Part shown: in pieces, positions 44,634 through 55,111 of the stretch
How the letters are laid out: every line of letters begins with the position of its first letter
Numbering within the stretch: the stretch's first letter is position 1
Source: Bacteroidales bacterium
GTDB taxonomy: Bacteria > Bacteroidota > Bacteroidia > Bacteroidales > P3
DNA length: 64,000 nucleotides
Direction of reading: 5' to 3'
Assembly (NCBI GenBank): GCA_030523765.1
Contig: JAUNHX010000003.1
Coordinates: forward strand, 52,482 to 116,481
Position numbers and translations under genes: made by a program
Notes under the pieces: generated by a model
What the model was told of the DNA's origin: nothing
What the model saw: the letters and a program-made list of their open reading frames with translations, nothing else
Databases searched by the model: none

Positions 44634-47315
44634 ATGCAAACAGGTTTGTCTCTGATTTCGAGTAATCATTCTCGCCGCGCTATACGTTTTGTGTCGGTAT
44701 TGTTTTTGATGACTATGGCTGCCTCGTTGGCAGTGGCACAGCCGGGAGGCCCCGGCGGTCGCCCCCAGGGTGCCCCTCCAAGTGGTTTTCGTCCAGGACA
44801 AGGCGGTCCTGGTAGCCGCGATTATAATCCCAACCAAAGCGATCAACGCAGCAAGCAAGTAAAGAAGAAAGTGGTGGGCAACACCTATAAGGTGGTGGGA
44901 ACACTGCGCGACAGCGTAAGCAAAGAGGTGATGCCGTTTGTGAATGTGGCAGTGCTAGCAGCCGAAGATAGTAGCTATGTGAAGGCTGCTTCGACCAATA
45001 TGGATGGCTACTTCGAGGTAGTAGAGGTGCCGGCGGGGACCTACCTGCTGCGCGTAAGCTATATTGGTTATCAGAACAAGTTTGTGCCCTTCACGGTGGA
45101 GAACAATACCGCTCTAGGCACTGTTTTGATGCACCCGGGTGCTGCTACCTTGAAGGCGGTGAATATCAAAGCCGACCGTCCACTCTATGCGATGGATGGC
45201 GAGAAGATGATATATAATGTGATGGACGACCCCTCGATACAGACTGGTACCACCACCGATGCGTTGCAGAACGCCCCAGGTGTGGAGGTCGATGTGGAGG
45301 GCAACATCACGCTGCGTGGTGTCAGCTCGGTAGAGATATGGGTTAACGACCGTCCATCGAAACTGACAGCCGAGAACCTGAAGACCTTCCTGGAGTCGCT
45401 GCCCGCCAACGCAGTGGCTCGCATCGAGACCATCACCAACCCCTCGGCTAAGTATGCCACCGAATCGGATGCTGTGATCAATATCGTTACTACGGCCCAT
45501 ATCAAGAGCAACAAGTTTATCAGCTTCGGTGTGAATGGCGGCACACAGCCTTTTGTGAACCCATGGCTATCGTATGTATGGTCTAAGGAGCGGCTGCGTA
45601 TCAGCATCTACGCCTCGGGTCGCTATTCCTATGGCGAGAACGAGAGCAGCAGCTCGGCAACCAAGAAAGATACCGCTTTCAATGTCATTTCGAGAGATAC
45701 AACCTATGGTGAGAGCGAGAGTCGCTACTATAGTGGCAATCTGAGTATGAATATCTCTTACGAGTTCGATACCATGACCAATATCGATTTTTGGAGCAAC
45801 GGAAATATTAGTCGCAGCCTCTCTACCTCGAACGGATGGTATCAATACGATGAGAGCATGATGCCAGGAGGCTTCAACAACACGTTCGACCGCATTTCGA
45901 GCGATACCAACGATGCTTTCGCAATCCATGGCGGATTCTTCTTTACCCATAAGTATAACAACGAAGGCAAGTATATTCGGGTGTTTGGTATGACTCGCTA
46001 TAGCGACCGTGATTCTTGGAACTATCTGGATCGTGACTACACGATATATAGCAATCCGCTGCTGAACAGCTACCATCGCTGGACCTCTAATCGCACCAAT
46101 TCTTTTAGCAGCGATATGAAGGTTCGTTATAACAATCCCTTGTCGGAAAACATCGATCTCTCCTTCGGTTTGGGAGCGGAATACGAATCTGATAATAAGG
46201 TATATGACTTGCTATATATGACCGCCTCGGGACTCTACGATTCTATTGATGCGCTCCGTGCCTTTAACTTCCATGAGAGCGAATACGAGATGGATGGCGA
46301 TGTGAACCTGACTCGCCGCTGGGGCAACTTCACCGCCGAGTTGGGCTTGGGCTTTGAATACAAACAGATTCATTTTGTTTACGAGGCCAATCCTAACGCT
46401 ACAATCCAATACCCCTTCCTCTTCGACGATACTACCTACAACTTCTTTACCCTTCGTCCTTCGATCCACCTCACCTACCGTACCGAGAAGATGCATAACT
46501 ATAAGTTGAACTATTCGCTGCGTATGCATAATCCTAGCACGGGGGATTTGACGACATTCCGTTACTATTCTGACGACAGCTATTCGGTGGGTAACCGCGA
46601 TCTGAAAGCCTACTACACACATCAGGCTGAGGCGGGCTGGAGCAAATACTTTAACCGCTTTGGCAATGTGGGATTGGAGGCCTATGCCCGCTATACAACC
46701 AACGAGGTGAACGATCTGACCGATATCACCGACGGCGTGGATGAATATCTGTACCGCATTGTACAATACACCACGCCCTACAATATGGGTATGTCGTATC
46801 GCTATGGCTTATCGGCCAACGTGATGTACCGTCCTACCGCTTTCTTCAACCTCCGTCTGTACGGAAACCTCTACCATTCGGGCTATGAAATGTACTACGA
46901 CAAGCTGGGCGAGACGGTTACCGATGGCATGACCTCCTACAGTCTGCGTCTCAATCTGTGGACCAAGGTGCTGGATCGCTATCAGATCTATGCTAGCGCC
47001 AACTATACCTCGCCTACGCAGAGTCTCTTCGCTACCCGTAAGGCACGCTATTCGCTCGATTTCGGTTTGCGGAGCGACTTCTTCAAACGCCGTATGTCGG
47101 CCTATATCAATGTGCGTGATATCTTCAACTGGGGTGCTGTGATTGGCGGCGGTAGCACCAATACCAACCCCTATTATATCAGCAACCAAACCAGCAAGAC
47201 GGTGAATAGCCGTTATATCAGCGCGGGACTCACCTTCCGCTTTGGTAAGATGGAGCTGGAAAGCAAGGCCGCTTCGGAAACGACGGGTCAAACCTCGACC
47301 GAGAGTCAGCTATAG
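44634..47315 (+). CDS. TonB-dependent-type outer-membrane receptor
   Basis: 893 residues. A signal peptide lies near residues 14-36 (FVSVLFLMTMAASLAVAQ), followed by an unusual Gly/Pro/Gln-rich linker (PGGPGGRPQGAPPSGFRPGQ) of about 45 residues. Next are a carboxypeptidase-regulatory-like domain (VVGTLRDSVSKEVMPFVNVAVL ... YIGYQNKFV, about 85-170), a plug domain (PGVEVDVEGNITLRGVSSVEIWVNDRPS) and an outer-membrane beta-barrel of the PF14905 type. The barrel ends with an aromatic/hydrophobic strand before a polar tail. It probably imports a ligand across the outer membrane with TonB; no SusD partner is adjacent, and the ligand is unknown. Confidence 0.9.
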   Translation: MQTGLSLISSNHSRRAIRFVSVLFLMTMAASLAVAQPGGPGGRPQGAPPSGFRPGQGGPGSRDYNPNQSDQRSKQVKKKVVGNTYKVVGTLRDSVSKEVMPFVNVAVLAAEDSSYVKAASTNMDGYFEVVEVPAGTYLLRVSYIGYQNKFVPFTVENNTALGTVLMHPGAATLKAVNIKADRPLYAMDGEKMIYNVMDDPSIQTGTTTDALQNAPGVEVDVEGNITLRGVSSVEIWVNDRPSKLTAENLKTFLESLPANAVARIETITNPSAKYATESDAVINIVTTAHIKSNKFISFGVNGGTQPFVNPWLSYVWSKERLRISIYASGRYSYGENESSSSATKKDTAFNVISRDTTYGESESRYYSGNLSMNISYEFDTMTNIDFWSNGNISRSLSTSNGWYQYDESMMPGGFNNTFDRISSDTNDAFAIHGGFFFTHKYNNEGKYIRVFGMTRYSDRDSWNYLDRDYTIYSNPLLNSYHRWTSNRTNSFSSDMKVRYNNPLSENIDLSFGLGAEYESDNKVYDLLYMTASGLYDSIDALRAFNFHESEYEMDGDVNLTRRWGNFTAELGLGFEYKQIHFVYEANPNATIQYPFLFDDTTYNFFTLRPSIHLTYRTEKMHNYKLNYSLRMHNPSTGDLTTFRYYSDDSYSVGNRDLKAYYTHQAEAGWSKYFNRFGNVGLEAYARYTTNEVNDLTDITDGVDEYLYRIVQYTTPYNMGMSYRYGLSANVMYRPTAFFNLRLYGNLYHSGYEMYYDKLGETVTDGMTSYSLRLNLWTKVLDRYQIYASANYTSPTQSLFATRKARYSLDFGLRSDFFKRRMSAYINVRDIFNWGAVIGGGSTNTNPYYISNQTSKTVNSRYISAGLTFRFGKMELESKAASETTGQTSTESQL

Positions 47316-47366
47316 GTGGGTTCTATAAATTCACCGATTAAATAAATGAATCTATAGAATACCACC
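47315..47366. repeat. Short inverted-repeat element related to 34965-35124
   Basis: GGTGGGTTCTATAAAT (47315-47330) and the complement of 47350-47366 (GGTGGTATTCTATAGAT) are imperfect inverted repeats. The left end is identical over 16 bases to the complement of 35109-35124 and matches 24 of 28 bases with 34965-34992. It begins on the last base of the TonB-receptor stop codon. Confidence 0.6.
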
Positions 47367-47388
47367 TTTGTAGGGTGGAGAAAAAGAG

Positions 47389-47418
47389 GGAGACCTGTTG
47401 TTGAACAGGCCTCCTTCT
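47389..47418. terminator. Terminator between TonB receptor and convergent valS
   Basis: GGAG-A-CCTGTT and AACAGG-C-CTCC form a 10-bp stem with one mismatch and a GTTG loop, followed by TTCTT. It can act for the forward gene and is 33 bases from the valS stop. Confidence 0.7.
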
Positions 47419-47449
47419 TGGGTATTTAAAAGTTGTAAGGAAGCGGTGA

Positions 47450-50119
47450 TTACTGCTGCAATGCGGCGATCTGGGCTTTGAGGGCCTCGATACGCTGCTC
47501 GGCATCGCTTTGTTTTTTACGTTCCACAGCTACCACCTTCTCGGGAGCACCGTTGACGAATTTCTCGTTGGAGAGTTTCTTCATCACCGAGGCAAGGAAG
47601 CCCTGGGTGTAGGTAAGCTCTTCATTGAGTTTCTTCAGTTCGGCCTCGGTGTCGATATTCTGCGATACGGGGACGAAGCATTCGATAGTGCCTACCAGGA
47701 AGGAGAGGGCACCCTCCACTTTCTGATCGGTAGGCTCGATAGAGGAGACATTGGCCACTTTGCGAATAATGGGATAGTAGCGCTCGGTGAAGTTGGCATC
47801 GGCAGGGATATGGATGAAGAGCTGCAACGCTTCGCGCGGCGAGAGACCCTTGCTATTGCGTAGGCCACGTACACCAGCAATGATCTCTTGGGCGGTGGCG
47901 AACTCGTCGAGGGTGCGCTGATCGTAGAAGACGCTGGTGGGGTAGTGGCATTTCATGATGCTCTCGTTGTCGAAATGGACACGCAGTAGGTGCCAAACCT
48001 CTTCGGTGACGAAGGGCATGAAGGGATGAAGCATGCACATCAGCTTCTCGAAGATATCGAGGGTGGTTTGGAAGGTCTGCATATCGATGGGGGTGCCATA
48101 GGCCGGCTTGATCATTTCAAGGTACCACGAGCAGAAGTCGTCCCATACCAGTTTGTAGGTGGCCATGAGCGCCTCGCTGAGACGGTACTGGTCGAAGTTG
48201 TGCTCGACAGTCTCGATAACCGAGGCCATGCGCTGCTCGAACCATTCGATGCTGAGTTTGCACTCTTCGGGTTGGTGCAGTTGATCGCTCACCTCCCATC
48301 CTTTGACCAAACGGAGGGCGTTCCATATCTTGTTGGAGAAGTTGCGGCCTTGCTCGCAGATGCTTTCGTCGAAGGGCAGGTCGTTGCCAGCAGGGGCGGT
48401 GAGGAGCATGCCCATGCGGACGCCGTCGGCACCATACTTGTTCATCAGCTCGATGGGGTCGGGACTGTTGCCCAGCGATTTGGACATCTTGCGGCCCAAC
48501 TTGTCGCGGACGATACCAGTGAAGTAGACATGTTTGAAGGGCACCTCGTGGCGATATTCTTCGCCAGCCATGATCATACGGGCTACCCAGAAGAAGATGA
48601 TGTCGGGCGCCGTAACCAGATCGGCGGTGGGGTAGTAGTAGCGGATCTCCTCGTTGTCGGGATGGCGGATGCCGTCGAAGAGGCTGATGGGCCAAAGCCA
48701 TGAGCTGAACCAGGTGTCGAGCACATCCTCGTCTTGACGCAGATCGTCGTCGGTGGAGCATACGCCTGGATATTGTTGCTGTGCTAGGGCAAAGGCTTCG
48801 TCGCGTGTGGCAGCCACCACTACTTCACCGTTGGGCAGATAGTAGGCGGGGATACGCTGACCCCACCACAACTGGCGACTGATGCACCAGTCTTTGATAT
48901 TCTCTAGCCAATGGCGGTAGATGTTCTTGAATTTCTCGGGATGGAACTGGATCTGTCCATCTTCAACCACCTGCAGTGCTTTCTGTGCTACGTCGCCCAT
49001 GCGCATAAACCACTGTGCGCTGAGTTTGGGCTCGATGACAGCGTCGGTGCGCTCGGAGTGTCCTACCTTGTTGGTATAGTCTTCGATCTTCTCAATAAGG
49101 TTGGACTCTACGAGATCTTTGACAATCTGTTTGCGGCAGGCAAATCGATCCATGCCATTGTAGCGTTGGGCGGTAGACTGCTCGGTGGGGTTGGGGTTTT
49201 TGCTTACGGCACCATTAAGGGTTCCGTTATCGTTGAAGATATCGATGGTTTCGAGGTGATACTTCATGCCCAGGTTGTAGTCGTTGATGTCGTGGGCAGG
49301 GGTAATCTTGAGTGCACCCGTACCAAACTCGCGATCCACATACTCGTCCATTATGATAGGCACTACACGTCCTACGCCAGGCACCACTACGCGCTGCCCT
49401 TTGAGGTGTTGGTAGCGTTCATCGTCGGGGTGGACACAAACGGCACTATCGCCGAGGATGGTTTCGGGACGGGTGGTGGCTACGACGATATATTTGTCGG
49501 AGTTTTCTAGATAATAGCGCAGGTAGTAAAGTTTGGAATGACTCTCTTTGTAGATAACCTCTTCGTCGCTGACAGCGGTAAGGGCTTTGGGATCCCAGTT
49601 AACCATGCGGACACCACGGTAGATGAGTCCTTTGTTATAGAGGTCGACAAAGACGCGGATAACGCTCTCGTAGCGCACCTCATCCATGGTGAAGGCGGTA
49701 CGATCCCAGTCGCACGAGGCACCCAACTTGCGGAGTTGCTTCAAGATGATGCCACCATGCTCCTCTTTCCACTGCCATGCATGCTCCATGAACTCGTCGC
49801 GGCTGAGGTCGCGCTTGTCAATTCCTTTCTCCTTGAGCATATTCACCACCTTGGCTTCGGTGGCGATACTGGCATGGTCGGTGCCAGGAACCCAGCAGGC
49901 GTTCTTGCCTTGCATACGGGCACGGCGCACCAACACATCTTGGATGGTGTTGTTGAGCATGTGGCCCATATGGAGCACGCCAGTAACGTTGGGTGGGGGT
50001 ATAACCACGGTATAAGGTACGCGGTGGTCGGGTTCGGAGTGGAACATTTTTTTCTCGAGCCAATAAGCATACCATTTTTCCTCGACGGCATGCGGATCAT
50101 ATTTCGAAGCAATATCCAT
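47450..50119 (-). CDS. valS: Valyl-tRNA synthetase
   Basis: 889 residues, normal for ValS. Class I signatures: [21 protein letters not shown] (HIGH box, about residue 45) and [12 protein letters not shown] (about 540). The editing domain is visible around 200-330 ([15 protein letters not shown]), the anticodon-binding domain follows, and the C-terminal coiled coil is complete ([19 protein letters not shown] ... to the end). It charges tRNA-Val in the cytoplasm. It is transcribed alone on the reverse strand from a full consensus promoter (50201-50231). Confidence 0.98.
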   Translation of the reverse strand: MDIASKYDPHAVEEKWYAYWLEKKMFHSEPDHRVPYTVVIPPPNVTGVLHMGHMLNNTIQDVLVRRARMQGKNACWVPGTDHASIATEAKVVNMLKEKGIDKRDLSRDEFMEHAWQWKEEHGGIILKQLRKLGASCDWDRTAFTMDEVRYESVIRVFVDLYNKGLIYRGVRMVNWDPKALTAVSDEEVIYKESHSKLYYLRYYLENSDKYIVVATTRPETILGDSAVCVHPDDERYQHLKGQRVVVPGVGRVVPIIMDEYVDREFGTGALKITPAHDINDYNLGMKYHLETIDIFNDNGTLNGAVSKNPNPTEQSTAQRYNGMDRFACRKQIVKDLVESNLIEKIEDYTNKVGHSERTDAVIEPKLSAQWFMRMGDVAQKALQVVEDGQIQFHPEKFKNIYRHWLENIKDWCISRQLWWGQRIPAYYLPNGEVVVAATRDEAFALAQQQYPGVCSTDDDLRQDEDVLDTWFSSWLWPISLFDGIRHPDNEEIRYYYPTADLVTAPDIIFFWVARMIMAGEEYRHEVPFKHVYFTGIVRDKLGRKMSKSLGNSPDPIELMNKYGADGVRMGMLLTAPAGNDLPFDESICEQGRNFSNKIWNALRLVKGWEVSDQLHQPEECKLSIEWFEQRMASVIETVEHNFDQYRLSEALMATYKLVWDDFCSWYLEMIKPAYGTPIDMQTFQTTLDIFEKLMCMLHPFMPFVTEEVWHLLRVHFDNESIMKCHYPTSVFYDQRTLDEFATAQEIIAGVRGLRNSKGLSPREALQLFIHIPADANFTERYYPIIRKVANVSSIEPTDQKVEGALSFLVGTIECFVPVSQNIDTEAELKKLNEELTYTQGFLASVMKKLSNEKFVNGAPEKVVAVERKKQSDAEQRIEALKAQIAALQQ

Positions 50120-50200
50120 AAGTATGAGATTATTTTATCTTTTTTATTTTAAATACATTATAATGTTGCGGAATGTTCATTTCGCAAAACAAACAATTTG

Positions 50201-50231
50201 CAAAGATAATAAGAACAAGCGGAATGGCAAA
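50201..50231 (-). promoter_or_regulatory. valS promoter
   Basis: Read on the reverse strand: TTTG (50228-50231) and TATCTTTG (50201-50208), spacer 19 bases, a full match to the Bacteroidota consensus. Leader to the valS start is about 75 bases. Confidence 0.75.
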
Positions 50232-50307
50232 AATTTTTTTATACGGCCACCCTTTGCCGTTTCGTAAAGAAGAATCATATTTTCCGTACATATTAAAAAA
50301 AAAAGTG

Positions 50308-50315
50308 TATCTTTG
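50308..50315 (+). promoter_or_regulatory. Promoter -7 box of the small T9SS cargo gene
   Basis: TATCTTTG, 18 bases before the ATG at 50333. The -33 region is a weak TTTC (50281-50284). It is divergent from the valS promoter. Confidence 0.5.
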
Positions 50316-50332
50316 CATTTTAAAATTATTGT

Positions 50333-51004
50333 ATGAAAAGGTTAAGAAACATCGCTTTTGTTCTGATTCTGTTGCTGCCACTTGGAGTGTCGGCACAGTA
50401 TCATGCGCGCGATTGTTTCTTCATTTATCCGTTGCAGCAGTGGGAATGTCATCCCAATTGGTTACTCTCCACCATCCAGGTGGGTAGTTGGCATGATGTG
50501 CCTGTGGTTGACGACAAGGAGGCCGACTATGTGATGAGTCAGTGGCGGGCCGACTCCCTGAGCATCAGTCTCGTATCGAGCGATGCGCAGCTTGGCGTGG
50601 TGTGGGGGAGTGGCCGCTATGTGGCGGGAAGCAATGTGGTGATTGCCGCTATGCCTAAGGCCGATGTCCTCTTTGTAGGATGGAGTGATGGCGTTCGTGA
50701 CAACCCCCGCTCGTTATGGCTGGAACGTGATATGGAGCTGCGGGCCGATTTCAAACGGTTGGGCAGCTTCGAGGAGTCGCAGCAACTGCCAGCAGTGGAG
50801 GCTACCATCACGGTGCGCGAGCAGTTCATATATGTGCAAGGGGGCGCTGGCTACCGTATACGTGTATACGACGAGTGGGGTCACTGCTTGGTTGACGAGC
50901 AGAGGGAACGGGCCCACGAGAAGGGTTATGCTGTGCCTGCTGCGGGTACCTATTTCGTGCAGATAGGTGCTACCACACCACAGAAGGTGATAGTGGGGCG
51001 ATAA
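50333..51004 (+). CDS. Small secreted protein with T9SS-type C-terminal domain
   Basis: 223 residues. A signal peptide (MKRLRNIAFVLILLLPLGVSAQ) is followed by a stretch I cannot assign. Residues about 95-140 (VVIAAMPKADVLFVGWSDGVRDNPRSLWLERDMELRADF) look like one divergent InlB-type B-repeat. The last 70 residues (TITVREQFIYVQGGAGYRIRVYDEWGHCL ... GTYFVQIGATTPQKVIVGR) have the strand pattern and GTYFVQI ending of a T9SS sorting domain. It is therefore likely exported through T9SS and anchored or released at the surface. Function unknown. The S9 peptidase gene follows 44 bases later. Confidence 0.72.
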   Translation: MKRLRNIAFVLILLLPLGVSAQYHARDCFFIYPLQQWECHPNWLLSTIQVGSWHDVPVVDDKEADYVMSQWRADSLSISLVSSDAQLGVVWGSGRYVAGSNVVIAAMPKADVLFVGWSDGVRDNPRSLWLERDMELRADFKRLGSFEESQQLPAVEATITVREQFIYVQGGAGYRIRVYDEWGHCLVDEQRERAHEKGYAVPAAGTYFVQIGATTPQKVIVGR

Positions 51005-51048
51005 CATGCAGACAATGAGTTGAATTAATATTAATAAATATCAAATAA

Positions 51049-53157
51049 ATGAAGAAAACAAGTATTCTTATAGCAGCTTTTGCCTCGGTGATGGCGATGG
51101 GCTGCTCGCAGAAAGAACAGGGTACGGCCACGAACGACGAAGTGATTGGCAAACCCGATGTAAAGGTTGAAGACGGACGCTTCACCCCCGAGGTGATGTG
51201 GGGTCTGGGTAAGATGGGCGAGACGGCAGTGTCGCCCGACGGCAGCAAGCTGGTCTATGCTGCTACCTATTATAGCGTTGAGGCCAACAAGGGCAATGGC
51301 GAACTCTATATGATGCCTACGGCTGGCGGCGAGGTGAAACAGCTAACTCGCACGGCCCAGGGTGAGTTCAACCCTGTATGGAAGGACGACAACACCCTCC
51401 TATTCTGTCGCGGCACGCAGATTATCAGCATGGATGTTGATAACCAGAAGGAGACAGTGGTGGCCGAAAACGAGAACGGCTTCGAGGGCTTTAAGTTGGC
51501 TCCCGATGCTAATAGTCTCATCTATATCGCTACGCTACCGGTGGAACGTCCCGACGATCTAGATAAGCTCTATGCTGGCTTAGACAAGACCACGGGTCGT
51601 ATTAACGAGGATCTGATGTATCGTCACTGGGACAACTGGGTTGACGAATATCCCCATATCTTCCTCCTGAACCTGGAGAACGGCAAGGGCGATGTGGCCA
51701 ATGCAATCGATGTGCTGGGCGCTGACCAACCGTACGAATGTCCTATGCGTCCTTGGGGTGGGGCAGAACAGTTTAACTATTCACCCGATGGCAAATGGAT
51801 TGCCTATACCTGCCGCAAGAAGACGGGTAAGGACTATTCGCTGAGTACCAATAGCGATATCTATCTCTATAACATTGAGAGCGGTGAAACGCGCAATGTG
51901 AGTGAGGGTATTATGGGCTACGACCAAAACCCAGTATTTAGTCATGATGGCAAACTGCTGGCTTGGGAGAGCATGGAACACGATGGCTACGAGAGTGATA
52001 AGTTGCGCTTGATGGTGCTTAATATTGAGAGCGGTGAGATGACCGACTATACGGCCGATTTCGATTATGGTGTGAGTGGCATCACTTTCACCAACGACGA
52101 TAAGGAGATGCTGGCAGTGGTGATGTATCGTGGTATGAACGAGATCTTCTCGTTCGACGTGGCTACTAAAGCTATCCGTCAAGTAACGAAGGGTCAGCAC
52201 GACATCAACGGCTTCAGTTTGAATGGCGACAAGATCTACGCTAATCAGGTTTCTCACCAGTATCCCCAAGAGGTTTATACCTACAATTTGCTAGACAATG
52301 AGGGTGCTGGCACCAAACTGACGGCTCTCAACGATGAGGTCCTTTCTCAGGTGCGTATGGGCAAGAGCGAAGAGCGCTGGATTAAGACTCGCGATGGCAA
52401 GGATATGTTGGTTTGGCTGATCTATCCCTACGATTATGATAGCACCAAGACCTATCCTGCTCTCCTCTTCTGTGAGGGTGGTCCGCAAAGCATGGTAAGT
52501 CAGTTTTGGAGCACTCGCTGGAACTTCGAGGTGATGAGTGGCGCTGGCTATTTCGTTATTGCTCCTAACCGTCGTGGATGTCCTGGCTTCGGTACCGCAT
52601 GGTGCGAGGAGATTAGTGGTGATTACGGCGGACTCTGTATGCAGGATTATATGCAGAGCGTGGATGTGCTGACGAAAGAGGTGAAACAGATTGATGCTGA
52701 GCGTGTAGGTGCTTGTGGTGCTTCGTTTGGTGCCTTCAGTATCTACTGGCTAGCAGGCCACAACGAGAGTCATCGTTTCAAAGCTTTCTTGGCTCACAAT
52801 GGTATGTTCAACTTCGATCAGCAGTGCCTCGAAACCGAGGAGTACTGGTTCACAAACTGGGATCTAGGTGGCACTTACTGGCAGACGGAGAATCCTCGCG
52901 TCCGCAAGTCGTTCGCTCAGTCGCCTCACCTCTTTGTGAAGAACTGGAATACGCCTATCTGTGTTGTTCACAGTGAGTTCGACTTCCGTATCGTGGCTTC
53001 GCAGGGTATGGCTGCTTACAACGCTGCCAAACTGCTGGGCTTGGAGGCTCGCTATCTTTACTTCCCCGACGAGACCCACTGGGTGCTCCGTCCTCAGAAC
53101 AGTCTGCTGTGGCATCGCAACTTCATCGACTGGTTCGACAAATATTTGAAGAAATAA
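51049..53157 (+). CDS. S9-family prolyl oligopeptidase-like lipoprotein
   Basis: 702 residues. The N-terminus MKKTSILIAAFASVMAMGC gives a lipoprotein signal with Cys at about 19. A seven-bladed beta-propeller of WD40/TolB-like repeats (YSPDGKWIAYTCRKK, FSHDGKLLAWESM) precedes an alpha/beta-hydrolase domain (about 450-702). The catalytic triad is visible: Ser in GACGASFGAFS (about 560), Asp in HSEFDFRI (about 643), His in DETHWVL (about 676). It most resembles dipeptidyl-peptidase 5/acylaminoacyl-peptidase-like enzymes of the periplasm. It may be co-transcribed with the upstream T9SS cargo gene and ends at the terminator at 53216. Confidence 0.92.
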   Translation: MKKTSILIAAFASVMAMGCSQKEQGTATNDEVIGKPDVKVEDGRFTPEVMWGLGKMGETAVSPDGSKLVYAATYYSVEANKGNGELYMMPTAGGEVKQLTRTAQGEFNPVWKDDNTLLFCRGTQIISMDVDNQKETVVAENENGFEGFKLAPDANSLIYIATLPVERPDDLDKLYAGLDKTTGRINEDLMYRHWDNWVDEYPHIFLLNLENGKGDVANAIDVLGADQPYECPMRPWGGAEQFNYSPDGKWIAYTCRKKTGKDYSLSTNSDIYLYNIESGETRNVSEGIMGYDQNPVFSHDGKLLAWESMEHDGYESDKLRLMVLNIESGEMTDYTADFDYGVSGITFTNDDKEMLAVVMYRGMNEIFSFDVATKAIRQVTKGQHDINGFSLNGDKIYANQVSHQYPQEVYTYNLLDNEGAGTKLTALNDEVLSQVRMGKSEERWIKTRDGKDMLVWLIYPYDYDSTKTYPALLFCEGGPQSMVSQFWSTRWNFEVMSGAGYFVIAPNRRGCPGFGTAWCEEISGDYGGLCMQDYMQSVDVLTKEVKQIDAERVGACGASFGAFSIYWLAGHNESHRFKAFLAHNGMFNFDQQCLETEEYWFTNWDLGGTYWQTENPRVRKSFAQSPHLFVKNWNTPICVVHSEFDFRIVASQGMAAYNAAKLLGLEARYLYFPDETHWVLRPQNSLLWHRNFIDWFDKYLKK

Positions 53158-53562
53158 GGTTTGGCAAGCATATTCTGCCGTAGTTATACGGTAGTGATTG
53201 CTCTCATTTTGCTATGGAGCCCTCGAAAACATTTCGTTTCCGAGGACTCCTTTATGATGGGATTTCTCCTTAGCGCGAAATATATAGTTAGTATAATATT
53301 CTATGATGTTCCTGCGAGTCTTCAGGGGTTGAGATTAAGGGGAAAAGAGTAAAAAGGATAGTGGAGATGTGTACAATTTTGCGTAGATAAGTGGTATGAA
53401 AATATACTATTGTTTCTTTATACTGAAAAAAAGTTAAAAAGATGATATTCTAGTATAATAATACGCTCTAAGTGTCGTTATTTCTACACTTTTCTTTTTG
53501 CAAAAAAGGATATTTGTTTTTCTTAGTAATAAAAAGGATAAAAAGATAATAAAATACATAAT
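53158..53562. other. Non-coding spacer between S9 peptidase and terC
   Basis: 405 bases. It contains the terminator at 53216-53253 and then an AT-rich stretch with no convincing gene; an open frame of 63 codons at 53161 overlaps the terminator and is not credible. No exact TAnnTTTG match was found before the TerC gene. Confidence 0.6.
53216..53253 (+). terminator. Terminator after the S9 peptidase
   Basis: GGAG-C-CCTCG and CGAGG-A-CTCC form a 9-bp stem with one mismatch; the loop can add GAAA/TTTC pairs; only three T follow. Confidence 0.6.
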
Positions 53563-54609
53563 ATGACACGATATATTTTCTTTGGTGTATTCATGGTGTT
53601 CATAGTTTTTATGTTGGCTATGGACTTGGGTGTGTTCCATAAGAAAGATCATGTTATCAAGATGAAGGAGGCGGCTATCTGGACTTGTATTTGGATTGCC
53701 CTATCGATGGTGCTGGCTGTCATTATTCGTTTTCATGCTGAATGGATTCACGGTATTGGTAACCTTGACGAGCTGCTGGCTTATGCGAAAGGCACTACGC
53801 TGGCACCGATGCTCGATGCATCGCTGGGTTATGATGCCAACTTGGATATCTACCGCAAGGAGATGAGTCGCCAGTATCTGGCAGGCTATTTCTTGGAGGA
53901 GTCGCTCTCGATCGACAATATCTTTGTGATGATCATGATCTTTGTTAGCTTTGGTATCGACAAGAAGTATTATCACCGTGTCCTCTTTTGGGGAATCCTG
54001 GGCGCTATTGTACTCCGTTTCGTCTTCATCTTCGCCTTGGGTGCGCTGGTACAGAAGTTTTCGTGGGTGCTAGCAATCTTCGGTGTGATGCTCCTTTACA
54101 GCGGTTTCAAGATGTTCAAGAAGGACGACGATGAGGTAATGGATACCTCGACTCATCCGGTAGTGAAGTTCTGCAAGAAGCATTTCCGTGCCACCGACAA
54201 GATTGATGGCCACAATTTCTTTGTGAAGGAGGGTGGTAAGAATGTGATGACGCCGCTCTTTATCGTGCTATTGGTTATCGAATTTAGCGATATCATCTTC
54301 GCTGTCGACTCAATCCCGGCCGTGTTCTCCGTTACCACCGACACCTACATTGTTTATTTCTCCAATATCTTTGCTATCATGGGTCTACGTTCGCTCTTCT
54401 TCTTGCTGAGCGATATTAAAGATCGTTTCTGGCTGCTACAGTATGGTCTGGGTGTGCTACTGATGTTCATTGGCGTGAAGATGCTGCTGGGCGAATTTAC
54501 CGATATTCATGTAGGTACAACCACGTCGTTATTGGTGATTTTAGGTATCCTGGTGGTGAGCATCGTGCTTTCGATGTGTATCCCCAAACGAGAAAAGGAG
54601 ACTGCGTGA
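53563..54609 (+). CDS. TerC/Alx-family membrane protein
   Basis: 348 residues with about nine membrane helices. TerC signatures are present: an early AMDLGVFHKKDHVIKMKEA, the acidic motif EESLSIDNIFVMIMIFVSFGI (about 105-125) and EFSDIIFAVDSIPAVFSVT (about 243). The acidic residues inside helices are thought to bind a metal ion; the Alx relatives export manganese, while TerC proteins were named for tellurite resistance. No ter cluster is nearby, so a manganese or metal homeostasis role is the better guess. It stands alone; yajC follows 115 bases later. Confidence 0.93.
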   Translation: MTRYIFFGVFMVFIVFMLAMDLGVFHKKDHVIKMKEAAIWTCIWIALSMVLAVIIRFHAEWIHGIGNLDELLAYAKGTTLAPMLDASLGYDANLDIYRKEMSRQYLAGYFLEESLSIDNIFVMIMIFVSFGIDKKYYHRVLFWGILGAIVLRFVFIFALGALVQKFSWVLAIFGVMLLYSGFKMFKKDDDEVMDTSTHPVVKFCKKHFRATDKIDGHNFFVKEGGKNVMTPLFIVLLVIEFSDIIFAVDSIPAVFSVTTDTYIVYFSNIFAIMGLRSLFFLLSDIKDRFWLLQYGLGVLLMFIGVKMLLGEFTDIHVGTTTSLLVILGILVVSIVLSMCIPKREKETA

Positions 54610-54724
54610 TACCAATAGAACAAAGAATCTGAGATTAAGATACCGATGAGGTGCAAGAAAACGCCTTCGGAGGGTACAAAAATATAGACATATCAACTTT
54701 TTAAATATTCAATAAAAACAACTT

Positions 54725-55012
54725 ATGATATTACTCGACATTTCGAACGGTTGGAAAACTATCATCATGATCATTGCTATGATCGCAGTGATGTATCTCT
54801 TTTTGATTAAACCCCAACGGGATCAGCAGAAGAAGGATGCTGCCTATCGTGACGGCCTGAAGAAGGGCGATTCGGTGATGACGGCGGGTGGCATTCACGG
54901 TAGTGTGGTGAGCAATGAGACTGGACATATTGTGATTGAGGTGGCTCCTGGGGTGCGTATCAAAGTGGGTAAGAGTAATGTGATGCCGATTCCTGGAACA
55001 GAAACGAAATAA
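54725..55012 (+). CDS. yajC: Preprotein translocase subunit YajC
   Basis: 95 residues, typical of YajC. One N-terminal membrane helix (about residues 12-30, TIIMIIAMIAVMYLFLIKPQRDQQKK) and the soluble SH3-like part (GLKKGDSVMTAGGIHGSVVSNETGHIVIEVAPGVRIKVGKSNV). YajC is an accessory subunit of the Sec translocon with SecDF; it also binds RND pumps of the AcrB type in E. coli. secDF is not adjacent here, but an RND efflux operon begins 99 bases downstream, which makes the neighbourhood suggestive. Confidence 0.95.
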   Translation: MILLDISNGWKTIIMIIAMIAVMYLFLIKPQRDQQKKDAAYRDGLKKGDSVMTAGGIHGSVVSNETGHIVIEVAPGVRIKVGKSNVMPIPGTETK

Positions 55013-55111
55013 GAGCCTGTGAAGGCTCGTACTGCAATCGGACTTGAGGTTCCGTTACTTGCGAGGAGATATCTTTGATAAGATTATAACAACCTATCCA
55101 TTCAATTATAT

